The notes under the pieces: generated by a model
The model's input: only the letters and a program-made list of their open reading frames with translations
The model's database searches: none
Told to the model about the DNA's origin: nothing
Source of the DNA: Variovorax paradoxus
Lineage (GTDB): Bacteria; Pseudomonadota; Gammaproteobacteria; Burkholderiales; Burkholderiaceae_C
Length of the DNA stretch: 64,000 nt
Direction of reading: 5' to 3'
Assembly (NCBI GenBank): GCA_016806145.1
Contig: CP063166.1
Span: 4,154,001-4,218,000, forward strand
Translations under genes and position numbers: made by a program
Part shown: positions 48,961 to 60,313 of the stretch, piece by piece
Position numbering within the stretch: position 1 is the stretch's first letter
How the letters are laid out: each line of letters starts with the position of its first letter

Positions 48961-49916
48961 GCGCGCCGCTCGATCCCGAGCTCGCCGCGATCGTCGCGGC
49001 GATGCGCGCGAACAAGGCACCGCCGCCGTTCTCCGGCACGCCCGGCGAGGCGCGCGAACGCATGCGTCGCGCGGTGATGGCGGCGCGCGAGCGCACGACG
49101 CTGCCGGTCGTGGCTTCCACCGAGGACCGCGTCGCCGAACACGAAGGCCTGCGCGTGCCGGTTCGGATTTACCGGCCCGTCTCTACCGAAGCGGTGTTGC
49201 CGACCTTGGTGTTCCTGCACGGCGGCGGCTTCGCGCTCGGCAGCGTCGAACTGATGGACGACATCGCGCGCAAGCTCTGCCGCGACGTCGAGGCCGTGGT
49301 GGTCTCGGTGGACTACAGGCTGGCGCCCGAACACCCGTTCCCGGCCGCGCACGACGATGCACTGGCCGCGACCCGCTGGGCGCTGGACCAAGCGGAAATG
49401 CTCGGCGGCGATCCGTCCCGGGTCGCCCTGGCCGGCGAGAGCGCGGGCGCCAACCTGGCCGCCTGCGCCGCGCTGGCGCTGCGCGGCCATACGCGGCCGC
49501 TCGCGGCCCAGCTGCTGGTGGTGCCGGGCCTGGACATGGCGCGCGACGTGGCCGCGATCGAGGCCCGCGGCATCGACTACCCGATGCTCGCGCCCGCCGA
49601 CCTGCGCGAGATCGCCCGGCTCAGCATGGGAACCTTGGCCCACCGCGCCGCCGAGGTGCCGCCCTCCCCGCTGCGCGCGGCGAACGTCGCGGACCTGCCG
49701 CCGACCCTGATCGCCGTCGCCGGCCATGACCCGCTGCGCGAGGAAGGCCTGGCCTACGCGCACCGGCTCGAGGCGGCCGGCGTGCCGACCCGGCTGCTGG
49801 CCTTCGACGACATGTTCCACCCCTTCTTCGGCTTCTTCGCCCACTCGGCCGCCGCCGGCCGCGCCCACGACGCCATCTGCCAGGCGCTGTCGGACCGGCT
49901 GCGCCGCCGCGGCTGA
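48957..49916 (+). CDS. Alpha/beta-hydrolase, HSL-type esterase
   Basis: A 319-residue hormone-sensitive-lipase-family esterase. Oxyanion motif FLHGGGFALGS, then VDYRLAPEHPFPAAHDD, nucleophile VALAGESAGANLAA, the acid in GHDPLREEGLAYAHRLEAAG and His in FDDMFHPFFGF. Its ATG overlaps the amidohydrolase stop, making it the last gene of the operon. It could hydrolyse an ester or lactone made after ring hydroxylation, an inference from order. Confidence 0.9.
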   Translation: MSAPLDPELAAIVAAMRANKAPPPFSGTPGEARERMRRAVMAARERTTLPVVASTEDRVAEHEGLRVPVRIYRPVSTEAVLPTLVFLHGGGFALGSVELMDDIARKLCRDVEAVVVSVDYRLAPEHPFPAAHDDALAATRWALDQAEMLGGDPSRVALAGESAGANLAACAALALRGHTRPLAAQLLVVPGLDMARDVAAIEARGIDYPMLAPADLREIARLSMGTLAHRAAEVPPSPLRAANVADLPPTLIAVAGHDPLREEGLAYAHRLEAAGVPTRLLAFDDMFHPFFGFFAHSAAAGRAHDAICQALSDRLRRRG

Positions 49917-49946
49917 AGCGGCCCGCAATCCACTACACTCGCCCGG

Positions 49947-50146
49947 GTCAGGAGAGAGCCCCGCACGGGGCCGCCGAAGGCGCAGGGAACCCCCGAACGC
50001 TCAGGCAAAAGGACTGACACAGCGCCGGCCTTCGCGGGACGGCGTTTCCTTGCTGGAGAGAGGCCGGTGCCGCAGGCGCCCGGTCCACCGAAGGAGCAAA
50101 CCCCGATCGTGGGGCGAATCTCTCAGGTAAAGCGGACAGCAGGGGT
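49947..50146 (+). promoter_or_regulatory. Tandem glycine riboswitch
   Basis: Two aptamers are recognisable. Aptamer 1 (about 49947-50018) has GGAGAGAGCC, GCCGAAGGCGCAGG and CGCTCAGGCAAAAGGACTGA. Aptamer 2 (about 50052-50145) has CTGGAGAGAGGCC, CACCGAAGGAGCAAACCCC and TCTCTCAGGTAAAGCGGACAG. This is the standard two-domain glycine riboswitch, which switches on the glycine cleavage genes when glycine is abundant. It lies between the esterase and gcvT, 52 bp before the gcvT start, so it also marks the transcript start of the gcv operon. Confidence 0.95.
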
Positions 50147-50197
50147 GGCCCCATGGCGCGAGCCATGGCATTCGATTGCTGCCCCCAGGAGTGCCCC

Positions 50198-51364
50198 GTG
50201 GCTGCTTCCGCCCCCGAATCCGAACTGCTCAAGACCCCGCTGCACGCGCTGCACCTGGAACTCGGCGCCCGCATGGTGCCCTTCGCCGGCTATTCGATGC
50301 CGGTCCAGTACCCCGCCGGCCTGATGGCCGAGCACAGGCACACGCGCGAGGCCGCGGGCCTGTTCGACATCTCCCACATGGGCCAGCTGCGCCTGTCCGG
50401 CCCCGATGCCGCGGCCGCCTTCGAGACCCTGATGCCGGTCGACGTGATCGACCTGCCCGCGGGCAAGCAGCGCTACGGCCTGCTGCTCGACGACCAGGGC
50501 GGCATCCTCGACGACCTGATGTTCTTCAACGAAGGCAACGGCTCGCTGTTCGTGATCGTCAACGGCGCCTGCAAGGTGGCCGACATCGCCCACATCCAGC
50601 AGAGGATCGGCCAGCGCTGCCAGGTGCAGCCGCTGCCCGATCAGGCGCTGCTCGCGCTGCAGGGCCCGCAGGCCGCGGCCACGCTGGCGCGGCTGTCGCC
50701 CGGCATCGAGCGCTTCGTGTTCATGACCGGCGGCGCCGTGCAGATCGGCGGCATCGAAGCCTTTGTCACGCGCAGCGGCTACACCGGCGAGGACGGCTTC
50801 GAGATCTCGGTCGCCGCGAAGGAGGCCGAGGCGCTGGCGCGGCTGCTGCTGGCCCAGCCCGAGGTCGAGCCCATCGGCCTGGGCGCGCGCAACTCGCTGC
50901 GGCTCGAGGCCGGCCTGTGCCTCTACGGCAGCGACATCGACACCGGCACCACGCCGGTCGAGGCCTCGCTCAACTGGGCGATCCAGAAGGTGCGCCGCAC
51001 GGGCGGCGCGCGCGCGGGCGGCTTCCCCGGCGCCGAGAAGATCCTGGCCCAGCTCGTGGCCGCCACCGGCGCGGCCGGCCACCTCGACCACGACACGCTC
51101 AAGCGTCGCCGCGTCGGCCTGGTCGCGCTCGAGCGCATCCCGGTGCGCGACGGCACGCCGCTGCAATCCTTCGAGGGCCAGGACATCGGCCAGGTCACCA
51201 GCGGCCTGCTGGGCCCGACGGCCGACCGGCCGGTCGCCATGGGCTACGTGGCCACCGCCTTCGCCGAGCCCGGCACCCGGGTGCAGGCCATCGTGCGCGG
51301 CAAGCCGGTGCCGATGGAGGTGTCGACCCTGCCCTTCGTGCCGACGCGCTACTACCGCGGCTGA
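50198..51364 (+). CDS. gcvT: Glycine cleavage system T protein (aminomethyltransferase)
   Basis: A 388-residue enzyme that moves the aminomethyl group from lipoylated GcvH to tetrahydrofolate and releases ammonia. Family landmarks: [56 protein letters not shown] and [20 protein letters not shown]. The start is GTG 50198, seven bases after AGGAG; an ATG at 50153 would add 15 residues overlapping the riboswitch expression platform and is rejected. First gene of gcvT-gcvH-gcvP under the glycine riboswitch. Confidence 0.95.
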   Translation: MAASAPESELLKTPLHALHLELGARMVPFAGYSMPVQYPAGLMAEHRHTREAAGLFDISHMGQLRLSGPDAAAAFETLMPVDVIDLPAGKQRYGLLLDDQGGILDDLMFFNEGNGSLFVIVNGACKVADIAHIQQRIGQRCQVQPLPDQALLALQGPQAAATLARLSPGIERFVFMTGGAVQIGGIEAFVTRSGYTGEDGFEISVAAKEAEALARLLLAQPEVEPIGLGARNSLRLEAGLCLYGSDIDTGTTPVEASLNWAIQKVRRTGGARAGGFPGAEKILAQLVAATGAAGHLDHDTLKRRRVGLVALERIPVRDGTPLQSFEGQDIGQVTSGLLGPTADRPVAMGYVATAFAEPGTRVQAIVRGKPVPMEVSTLPFVPTRYYRG

Positions 51365-51447
51365 CGACCCGACATCCGGCGGACCGCCGTCGCGGCTAAC
51401 CTACGCCCCGGCATCGGCCACTTTTTATCCACGAGGAGTTTTTCAAC

Positions 51448-51819
51448 ATGACCATCAAGTACACCAAGGACCACGAATGGGTGCAGGCCGAGGGCGGCAA
51501 CGCCACGGTCGGCATCACCGTCCATGCGCAGGACGCGCTGGGCGACGTGGTCTTCGTCGACCTGCCCGAGGTCGGCAAGAGCTTCGCCCAGGGCGATGTC
51601 GCCGGCGTCGTCGAATCGGTGAAGGCCGCGGCCGACGTGTTCATGCCCGTCTCGGGCGAGATCACCGAAGTCAACGAAGCCCTGCGCGCCGATCCCTCGC
51701 TCGCCAACAGCGCGCCGCTGGCCGAAGGCTGGTTCTTCAAGGTCAAGCTGTCCGAACCGGCGCAGCTCGACGCGCTGATGGACGAAACCGCCTACGGCAA
51801 ATTTGCCGAAGAAGCCTAA
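51448..51819 (+). CDS. gcvH: Glycine cleavage system H protein
   Basis: A 123-residue lipoyl carrier protein that shuttles the aminomethyl group between GcvP, GcvT and the dihydrolipoyl dehydrogenase. It opens [20 protein letters not shown]. The lipoylated Lys59 is in [27 protein letters not shown] precedes ATG 51448. It lies 83 bp after gcvT and is followed by a long inverted repeat before gcvP. Confidence 0.96.
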   Translation: MTIKYTKDHEWVQAEGGNATVGITVHAQDALGDVVFVDLPEVGKSFAQGDVAGVVESVKAAADVFMPVSGEITEVNEALRADPSLANSAPLAEGWFFKVKLSEPAQLDALMDETAYGKFAEEA

Positions 51820-51836
51820 GTTCCGAAATCGGATTG

Positions 51837-51971
51837 CCGGACGCAGAGGACGCGAAGGTTTCGCGAAGAACGCAAAAAGGAGAACCGGCTTCGGCATCGC
51901 CCTCTGCCTGGTTCTTTTTTCATCGAATTCTTTCGCGCCCTTTGCGTAACCTTCGCGTCCTCTGCGTCCGG
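51837..51971. repeat. Inverted-repeat element between gcvH and gcvP
   Basis: CCGGACGCAGAGGACGCGAAGG (22 bp, 51837-51858; key blocks GACGCAGAGGACGCGAAGG) is matched perfectly by its reverse complement at 51950-51971. Inside, AGAACC near 51891 and GGTTCTTTTTT near 51909 form a smaller hairpin ending in a T run. The sequence type resembles dispersed extragenic palindromes of Burkholderiales, recognised from memory. As RNA it would form a very long hairpin inside the gcv transcript. Confidence 0.8.
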
Positions 51972-52007
51972 AAGTCCGCTCCCCCGCTCCTTCCTCCCCC
52001 GCCCGCC

Positions 52008-54920
<2,913 letters not shown>

Positions 54921-54936
54921 TTCTGACCGACGCCGC

Positions 54937-55668
54937 ATGGACCCCGGCGAGATCGCCTCGCTCAAGTCGCGCTGGCGCGGCTGCGTCTGGGCCCACACGC
55001 TGAGCGACGACGAGGCCGAGGTGCTGCTGCCGCAGCTGCGCTTCGTCGAACTCGCCGCGGGCCAGGCCATCTGGCACCGCGGCGATCCGGCCGAGCACTG
55101 GGTCGGCATGGGGCGCGGCAGCATGAAGCTGTGCACCACCTCGGCCTCGGGCAAGCCGGTCACCTTCATGGGCCAGGCCTTCAGCTGGGTCGGCGAGGTC
55201 GAGCTGATCCGCAACGAGCCGCGCTTTTGCGATGCGGTGGCGCTGTCCGACGCGGTGATCATCAAGATGCCGAAGGCGGCCTTCTTCCACCTGCTCGACG
55301 GCAACCGCGCCTTCAACCGCTTCGTGCTGCAGCTGCTGAGCGAGCGGCTCACGCAGTCGATGGCCGTCACGCTGTCGGACCGCACGCTCGACCCGGTCGC
55401 CAAGGTCGCGCAGAGCCTGGCCTCGCTGTTCGGTCCCGCGGGCTTTCCGCCGCGCTCGCTCGAGCTGCAGGTCTCGCAGGCCGAGCTCGCGCTCTACTGC
55501 AACATGTCGCGCCCGCGGCTCAACGCGGCGCTGCGACGGCTCGAGGCCGAGGACCTGCTCACGCTCGGCTACCAGATCGTGACCTTGCGCGACCTCGATG
55601 CGCTGCGTGCCTACCGCGCCGCGCCCTCGGCCGCGAGCGGCAGCCACACGCGGCCCGAGACCGCATAG
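54937..55668 (+). CDS. Crp/Fnr-family transcriptional regulator
   Basis: A 243-residue regulator. The N-terminal cyclic-nucleotide-binding fold includes LRFVELAAGQAIWHRGDPAE and the C-terminal helix-turn-helix is VSQAELALYCNMSRPRLNAA with LRRLEAEDLL. No Fnr-type Fe-S cysteine cluster is seen, and the cAMP pocket residues are not obviously conserved. It starts 16 bp after gcvP, so it may be cotranscribed. Its last 58 bases overlap the convergent S15 hydrolase gene, a likely target: a 20-bp dyad lies upstream of that gene. Confidence 0.88.
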   Translation: MDPGEIASLKSRWRGCVWAHTLSDDEAEVLLPQLRFVELAAGQAIWHRGDPAEHWVGMGRGSMKLCTTSASGKPVTFMGQAFSWVGEVELIRNEPRFCDAVALSDAVIIKMPKAAFFHLLDGNRAFNRFVLQLLSERLTQSMAVTLSDRTLDPVAKVAQSLASLFGPAGFPPRSLELQVSQAELALYCNMSRPRLNAALRRLEAEDLLTLGYQIVTLRDLDALRAYRAAPSAASGSHTRPETA

Positions 55669-57176
55669 GCGTTGTCGCCGGCGATGCCGGCCACCGGCGC
55701 GCCCGACGCGGGCGCCCAGACGTACTGCGCATGCGTGGCGAACAGCGCCACGCCGAGCTCGTCGCCTGGACGCAAGCGCGCGGCCACGCCGCCGAGCGCG
55801 ATGCGCTGCCGCCCCGGCGGCGCGGGCACCACCTGGTCCGACAGCAGCATCAGTTCGCCGTTGCGGCGCAGCGCGAGCCCCACCAGCGCCACGCCGGGTC
55901 CGCCGGCCGCCCGCACGTCGAGCTCGGCCTCGGGCACGCCGGCCAGCACCGCGCCGCGTGGTGCATCGGTCGGCAAGGGAACGAAGACCGGCGCCGGCGA
56001 ACCCGCGCGCACCTCGGTGCGCGCGAGGGCCGCGCCGAACCGCGCCGCGATCGGCGCCGTGCCCTCGAAGGCCGTACCGTCGTCGAGCGCGATGCACAGC
56101 CGTGGCACCGAAGACGCGGCCGGCTCGATGTCGCGCAGCTTGGCATCGAGCCAGACGAGCATCGCGTCCATCGCATCGACGCTGCCGCAGCGCGCCGGCT
56201 TGTCGCGCTGCCCCGCGCGCGGATTCACATGGCCCGAGCGCAGCACCATGAGCCGCACGTCGCCGCCGCCGGCCTTGAGCTGGCGCCAGTTGCGCAGGCC
56301 CTCGCCCATGTCGAACAGCACGTCCTCGCTGGCCTGCACCACCAGCGCATCGACGCGGCGCGACGGCTGCCCGGACCAGCTCAGGCCCGAGGGCCCGTGC
56401 GCCTGGTAGGCATCGCGCAGCCGCTGCGCATCGGCGCCCATGTCGTTCCAGGCCCAGGCACCGGCCTTCGGCGCCGTCTCGCACAGCGGCCGCAGCAGGC
56501 CGCCGTCGCGCACCTTGCCGCGCTGCGCCATGAAGCATTCGAACTGCACGAAGCCCTGCTTGAGCACGCCCTGCGGCGCCAGCGAATGCTGCAGGTCGTA
56601 CCAGGTCATCGACGGGATCGCGGTCGCGATGCGCGGATCGAGCTGCGCGAGCTGCATCTGGTAGCCGCCGCCATACGAGCCACCGATGGTGCCGATGCGC
56701 GGCTTGCCGTCCGCGCCCTTGCGCAGCGGCAGCTCGCGCTCGGCCCAGTCGATCAGGCTGCGGATGTCGGCGATCTCGGATTGCGGATCCATGATGCGGC
56801 TGTCGCCGCCGCTGTCGCCGTGGCCGCGGTGGTCGAAGCTGATCACCGCGTAGCCGCGCTCGACCAGCGTGGGCACGAGGCGGTCGACGCGCGACCAGTA
56901 GCTCGCGCCCGGATCGGTGTCGCGCGGCGGCAGTTCGCGCAGCCGGCCGAGGCCGAAGCCGCTCGCATGCAGCACCAGCGGATAGCCGCCCTCGGGCTTC
57001 GCATCGGGCAGGAACAGCGTGAACGCGACCTTGGTGCCCTTGGCCGCCTCGGCGCCGGCGAGCGGATCGGGCACCGTCGATTGCACCGCATGCTGCTGCA
57101 CGGTGGCCGCGTGCGCCGCCGGCAAGGCCATGCAGGCGGCGGCGCACAGCGCGATGGCGTGGATCAGGGTCTTCAT
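55611..57176 (-). CDS. Exported alpha/beta-hydrolase, S15/CocE-like
   Basis: A 521-residue secreted hydrolase. Signal peptide MKTLIHAIALCAAACMALPA with AHA near residue 23. The hydrolase domain has VISFDHRGHGDSGGDSRIMD and nucleophile IGTIGGSYGGGYQMQLAQLD, followed after about residue 380 by a beta-rich C-terminal part as in X-Pro dipeptidyl-peptidase/cocaine-esterase-like proteins. An ester or peptide substrate is expected, identity unknown. The 3' end overlaps the Crp/Fnr gene by 58 bp tail to tail. Confidence 0.82.
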   Translation of the reverse strand: MKTLIHAIALCAAACMALPAAHAATVQQHAVQSTVPDPLAGAEAAKGTKVAFTLFLPDAKPEGGYPLVLHASGFGLGRLRELPPRDTDPGASYWSRVDRLVPTLVERGYAVISFDHRGHGDSGGDSRIMDPQSEIADIRSLIDWAERELPLRKGADGKPRIGTIGGSYGGGYQMQLAQLDPRIATAIPSMTWYDLQHSLAPQGVLKQGFVQFECFMAQRGKVRDGGLLRPLCETAPKAGAWAWNDMGADAQRLRDAYQAHGPSGLSWSGQPSRRVDALVVQASEDVLFDMGEGLRNWRQLKAGGGDVRLMVLRSGHVNPRAGQRDKPARCGSVDAMDAMLVWLDAKLRDIEPAASSVPRLCIALDDGTAFEGTAPIAARFGAALARTEVRAGSPAPVFVPLPTDAPRGAVLAGVPEAELDVRAAGGPGVALVGLALRRNGELMLLSDQVVPAPPGRQRIALGGVAARLRPGDELGVALFATHAQYVWAPASGAPVAGIAGDNAYAVSGRVWLPLAAEGAAR

Positions 57177-57239
57177 GTCTCGTTCGTTCCTCGTCGTGTC
57201 TTTCGAAGCACGCGACTCTAGGAACGGCGAGCCATGCTG

Positions 57240-57259
57240 TTTGTCCCCGCGGGAACAAA
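57240..57259. promoter_or_regulatory. 20-bp dyad upstream of the S15-like hydrolase
   Basis: TTTGTCCCCGCGGGAACAAA is palindromic at 18 of 20 positions and lies 64 bp before the hydrolase start. The form (TTTGTYCC...GGRACAAA) and length suit a Crp/Fnr-type dimer, and such a regulator gene lies next door. The link is inferred from position. Confidence 0.5.
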
Positions 57260-57300
57260 GGCGTCGCCAGGGGCGTGGCCGGCGCGCTGCCGGCCCGCGC

Positions 57301-58233
57301 TCAGGACTTCTTCTTCGCCACCTCGCCCGTGGCGATCTGCTGGCGCAGCGCGCGCAGGCTGGCCTTGAGCTTGCGCTCGTTCTCCGGGCCCATGCGCACC
57401 ATGATCTTCTGGCCCGAGGACAGCGACTCGAGCTGCGGATCGACGTACTCGTAGCGCGTCCACGGGCGCTGCGAGGGATAGTCGCCCTTGATCTCGACCA
57501 GCCGCACCTGCACCGGGCCCTTGGGCTCGGGCGCGGCCAGCAGGTGGTCGATGACGGCGATCAACCGGTCGTTGAAATAGCGGCCCGGATAGCCGAGCTC
57601 TTCATAGGCCTGCTGGAACAGCGGATAGAGCCGCGCGTACACGCCCGCGGCCTTGGCTGGATCGACCGACTCCGCGAGCAGCACGAAGCCGTTGTAGCGC
57701 GCGGCATTGTTGGCCGCGATGGTCTGGTTGGCGCCCTGCCCTTCGGTGATGAAACGCTGGCCCGTGGGCTGCACCGGCCACGCGCTCGCGGGTGCCTGCT
57801 CGCGCGCGAGGTTGTCGACCGTGGCGACGAAGCGCCGCACCACGCCGTCGGGACGCAGGAAGGCGTTGGCGTTCTTGCCGCCGAGCAGTTCGGCCAGCGC
57901 CTTCAGCACGCGCGAATCGGAATCGGCCAGCGCGGGCAGCGCGGCATCGGGCGGCGCGAGCGCATCGACCGGGTTCTGCGGGCCCGAGGCCGCGGGGGCC
58001 GGCGCGGGCGCGGGCGGTGCGTCTTCGGGGGTGGTGGCGGCCACCGGCGGCGCCACGGGTTGTTGTTGCTGCTGGTACCAGCGCCAGCCGAAGTAGCCGG
58101 CCACCAGCAGCACCAGCACGAGCAGCGCCCACGGCAGCATGGAGCGCTCGCGGCGCGGTGCGTAGTCGCGGGTCTCGCCCGCGGTGCTCATGTCGCGTTC
58201 GGCACGGAAGTCGTTGTTGTCGTTCTCGGGCAT
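57301..58233 (-). CDS. DUF3014 membrane-anchored protein
   Basis: A 310-residue protein of the DUF3014 family. A charged N-terminal stretch is followed by one transmembrane helix (MLPWALLVLVLLVAGYFGW), a Gln/Pro/Ala-rich linker, and a periplasmic domain with LGGKNANAFLRPDGVVRRFV, RYNGFVLLAESVDPAKAAGV and RYEYVDPQLESLSSGQKIMV. Function is unknown for the family. ATG 58233 is the start. It stands alone between a carboxylesterase and the S15-like hydrolase on the same strand. Confidence 0.85.
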   Translation of the reverse strand: MPENDNNDFRAERDMSTAGETRDYAPRRERSMLPWALLVLVLLVAGYFGWRWYQQQQQPVAPPVAATTPEDAPPAPAPAPAASGPQNPVDALAPPDAALPALADSDSRVLKALAELLGGKNANAFLRPDGVVRRFVATVDNLAREQAPASAWPVQPTGQRFITEGQGANQTIAANNAARYNGFVLLAESVDPAKAAGVYARLYPLFQQAYEELGYPGRYFNDRLIAVIDHLLAAPEPKGPVQVRLVEIKGDYPSQRPWTRYEYVDPQLESLSSGQKIMVRMGPENERKLKASLRALRQQIATGEVAKKKS

Positions 58234-58267
58234 GGCGGCGTGTCTCTCCTGTGGCGTGCGGTGCGTG

Positions 58268-58319
58268 ATGACGAACCGTCATGTTGCACGAACAAGAGGA
58301 CCGGAACGCGCCGGTCCTC
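58268..58319 (-). terminator. Hairpins downstream of the carboxylesterase
   Basis: GAGGACCGG (58296-58304) and CCGGTCCTC (58311-58319) make a 9-bp stem; read on the minus strand it is followed by TTGTT, about 95 bp after the carboxylesterase stop, fitting a terminator. Just beyond is ATGACG-AAC-CGTCAT (58268-58282), a short palindrome 35 bp before the DUF3014 start that could be an operator. Otherwise the gap 58234-58412 is empty. Confidence 0.5.
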
Positions 58320-58412
58320 GTAACCCCATGTGACGCCCTCGCCACACGGAAGTTCAGCCACGCCCTCGACACGCAGGCGGCGCCACCGGTTTCCGGGGCG
58401 CGCGCTCGGCGC

Positions 58413-59081
58413 TCAGTGCGCGGACGTGAGCGACTGCAGCCAGGCCAGCGTGCCTTGCAATTCAGCGGGCCGGATCTCGTGGCCGCCGGGGAAATCGCTG
58501 CCCGCGAGCGCGAGCGGCAGGCCGTGCGCCAGTTCGCGCGTGGCCTGCGCGGCCGCGGGCGGAATCACGTTGTCGGCGCTGCCATGGCTCACCCACAGCG
58601 ACTTGCCTTCGAAGGCCTCGGGCGCGGCCACATGGGGCAGCACCTGCGGCAACAGCCGGCTGTGCCAGACCATCGCGGCGCGCATCGACGCCGGTTTGGT
58701 CAGCAGCAGCGACAGCGCCATGATCCCGCCCTGGCTGAAGCCGCCGACCACCACGCGCTCGGGCGGAATGCCCAGTTGCGCCGAAGCCGAGGCCAGCATC
58801 TCGCCGACCAGGAAGCGGCTCTCGCGCTCCTGGTCCTCGTCGATGCGGCGCTGGCCATCGGCCAGCACCTCGAACTCGAACCAGGCATAGGAACCCGGCG
58901 TGAGCACGTAGGGCGCGCGCAGGCTCAGCACATGGAACTGCGGCGGCATCAGGCGCGCGAGGCCGAACAGGTCCTGCTCGTTGCTGCCCACGCCATGCAT
59001 CAGCACCAGCAGCCAGGGATCGCGCGTGCCCGCGGCGGTCGGTTGTTCGAGGAATTGAAGCGGCAGTTGGAGCGTGGTCAT
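58413..59081 (-). CDS. Carboxylesterase/phospholipase, YpfH-like
   Basis: A 222-residue cytoplasmic alpha/beta-hydrolase of the carboxylesterase/phospholipase family. LLVLMHGVGSNEQDLFGLAR gives the oxyanion region and ERVVVGGFSQGGIMALSLLL the G-F-S-Q-G nucleophile elbow. HGSADNVIPPAAAQATRELA carries the acid, and FPGGHEIRPAEL the His. It should hydrolyse short acyl esters. It lies 30 bp downstream of the nitronate monooxygenase-like gene and is probably cotranscribed. Confidence 0.88.
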   Translation of the reverse strand: MTTLQLPLQFLEQPTAAGTRDPWLLVLMHGVGSNEQDLFGLARLMPPQFHVLSLRAPYVLTPGSYAWFEFEVLADGQRRIDEDQERESRFLVGEMLASASAQLGIPPERVVVGGFSQGGIMALSLLLTKPASMRAAMVWHSRLLPQVLPHVAAPEAFEGKSLWVSHGSADNVIPPAAAQATRELAHGLPLALAGSDFPGGHEIRPAELQGTLAWLQSLTSAH

Positions 59082-59111
59082 GTCGATGGAAGAAGAAAGC
59101 GGAGGGTCCTG

Positions 59112-60173
59112 TCAGCGCAGCGAAGCCTTGAAGCCTTCGGCGAGCGAGCGCGTGATCTCGGCGGTGGGCTGTTCGCGGCAGCCGCTCGCGTTCTGGCCCG
59201 ACCACAGCGGCGAGAAGTCGCCGCTGCCCTGGGCCTCGGCCTTGGCGCGCAGCGGCGCGATCGCCGAGGTGGCGAGCGGGAATTCGGGCGGGGGGCCGAG
59301 CGGGCCCAGCTCGCGGATCACGCGGTTGACGATGCCGCGCGCGGGCCGGCCGGTGAACAGGTTGGTCAGCGCCGTGTGGCGTGCGGCCTCGCTCTTGAGC
59401 GCACCGCGGTGCATGGCGCTGGTGGTGGCCTCGTTGGCCAGCAGGTAGGCCGTGCCCACCTGCACGCCCGCCGCGCCCAGCGCCATCGCGGCCGCCACGC
59501 CCTGCGCATCGGCGATGCCGCCCGCGGCGATCACCGGCACGCGCAGCGTCTGCGCCAGTTGCGGCAGCAGCGCGAAGGTGCCCAGCTGCGCCGTGAGGTC
59601 GTGCGACAGGAAATGGCCGCGGTGCCCGCCGGCCTCGAGGCCCTGTGCGATCACCGCGTCGGCGCCGTTCGCCGCGAGCCAGCGGCCCTCCTCGACGGTG
59701 GTGGCCGAGGCCAGCACCTTCGCGCCCCAGCCCTTCACGCGCGCGAGCAGCTCGGCCGAGGGCAGCCCGAAATGGAAGCTCACCACCGGCGGACGGAACT
59801 CGGCCAGCAGCTCGGCGATTTCGGCGCTGAACGGGTTGCGGCCCGGGCCGGCCGCGATGCCCGCGGGGTCGATGCCGAACTCGGCGTAGTAGGGACCGAG
59901 CGCGGCGCGCCAGGTGGCTTCGCGCTCGGCGCTCGGCACCGGCGGCTGGTGGCAGAAGAAGTTGAGGTTGTAGGGCTTCGTCGTGCCCGCGCGGATCGCC
60001 GCGACCTCGCCGCGGATGGCGTCGTTCGAGAGCATCGCGCAGGGCAGCGAGCCCAGCGCGCCGGCGTTGCTCGCGGCGATCGCCATCGCGCTGCCCTGCA
60101 CGCCCGCCATGGGGGCCTGGATCAGCGGCAGTTCGGTGCCCAGCAGTTGCAACAGCGTCGAGGTGGTGGTCAT
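59112..60173 (-). CDS. Nitronate monooxygenase-like FMN oxidoreductase
   Basis: A 353-residue TIM-barrel flavoprotein of the nitronate monooxygenase/2-nitropropane dioxygenase family. PLIQAPMAGVQGSAMAIAAS at the start, VSFHFGLPSAELLARVKGWG, QGLEAGGHRGHF with the likely active-site His, VIAAGGIADAQGVAAAMALG and AAGVQVGTAYLLANEATTSA (FMN phosphate site). It may oxidise alkyl nitronates or act as an NADH:quinone reductase; the subgroup is not resolved. ATG 60173 opens just before MTTTSTLLQLLG. Confidence 0.88.
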   Translation of the reverse strand: MTTTSTLLQLLGTELPLIQAPMAGVQGSAMAIAASNAGALGSLPCAMLSNDAIRGEVAAIRAGTTKPYNLNFFCHQPPVPSAEREATWRAALGPYYAEFGIDPAGIAAGPGRNPFSAEIAELLAEFRPPVVSFHFGLPSAELLARVKGWGAKVLASATTVEEGRWLAANGADAVIAQGLEAGGHRGHFLSHDLTAQLGTFALLPQLAQTLRVPVIAAGGIADAQGVAAAMALGAAGVQVGTAYLLANEATTSAMHRGALKSEAARHTALTNLFTGRPARGIVNRVIRELGPLGPPPEFPLATSAIAPLRAKAEAQGSGDFSPLWSGQNASGCREQPTAEITRSLAEGFKASLR

Positions 60174-60313
60174 GAAAGAGGCTCCAGTGCGAACGGGGAT
60201 TCTTCGGAAGGCGCGGCATGCCGATGCGCGCGCCGCACGCCCCGATTCTGAAGGGAAGCGCGGTCGGGCCGCCCGCGCGGGGTCATCGACGCGGCTTGAG
60301 CAACAATGCCCGC

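Noticed and set aside
50153..50197. ATG start for gcvT at 50153
   Set aside because: Would overlap the region just after the riboswitch and lacks a ribosome site; GTG 50198 has AGGAG at proper spacing.
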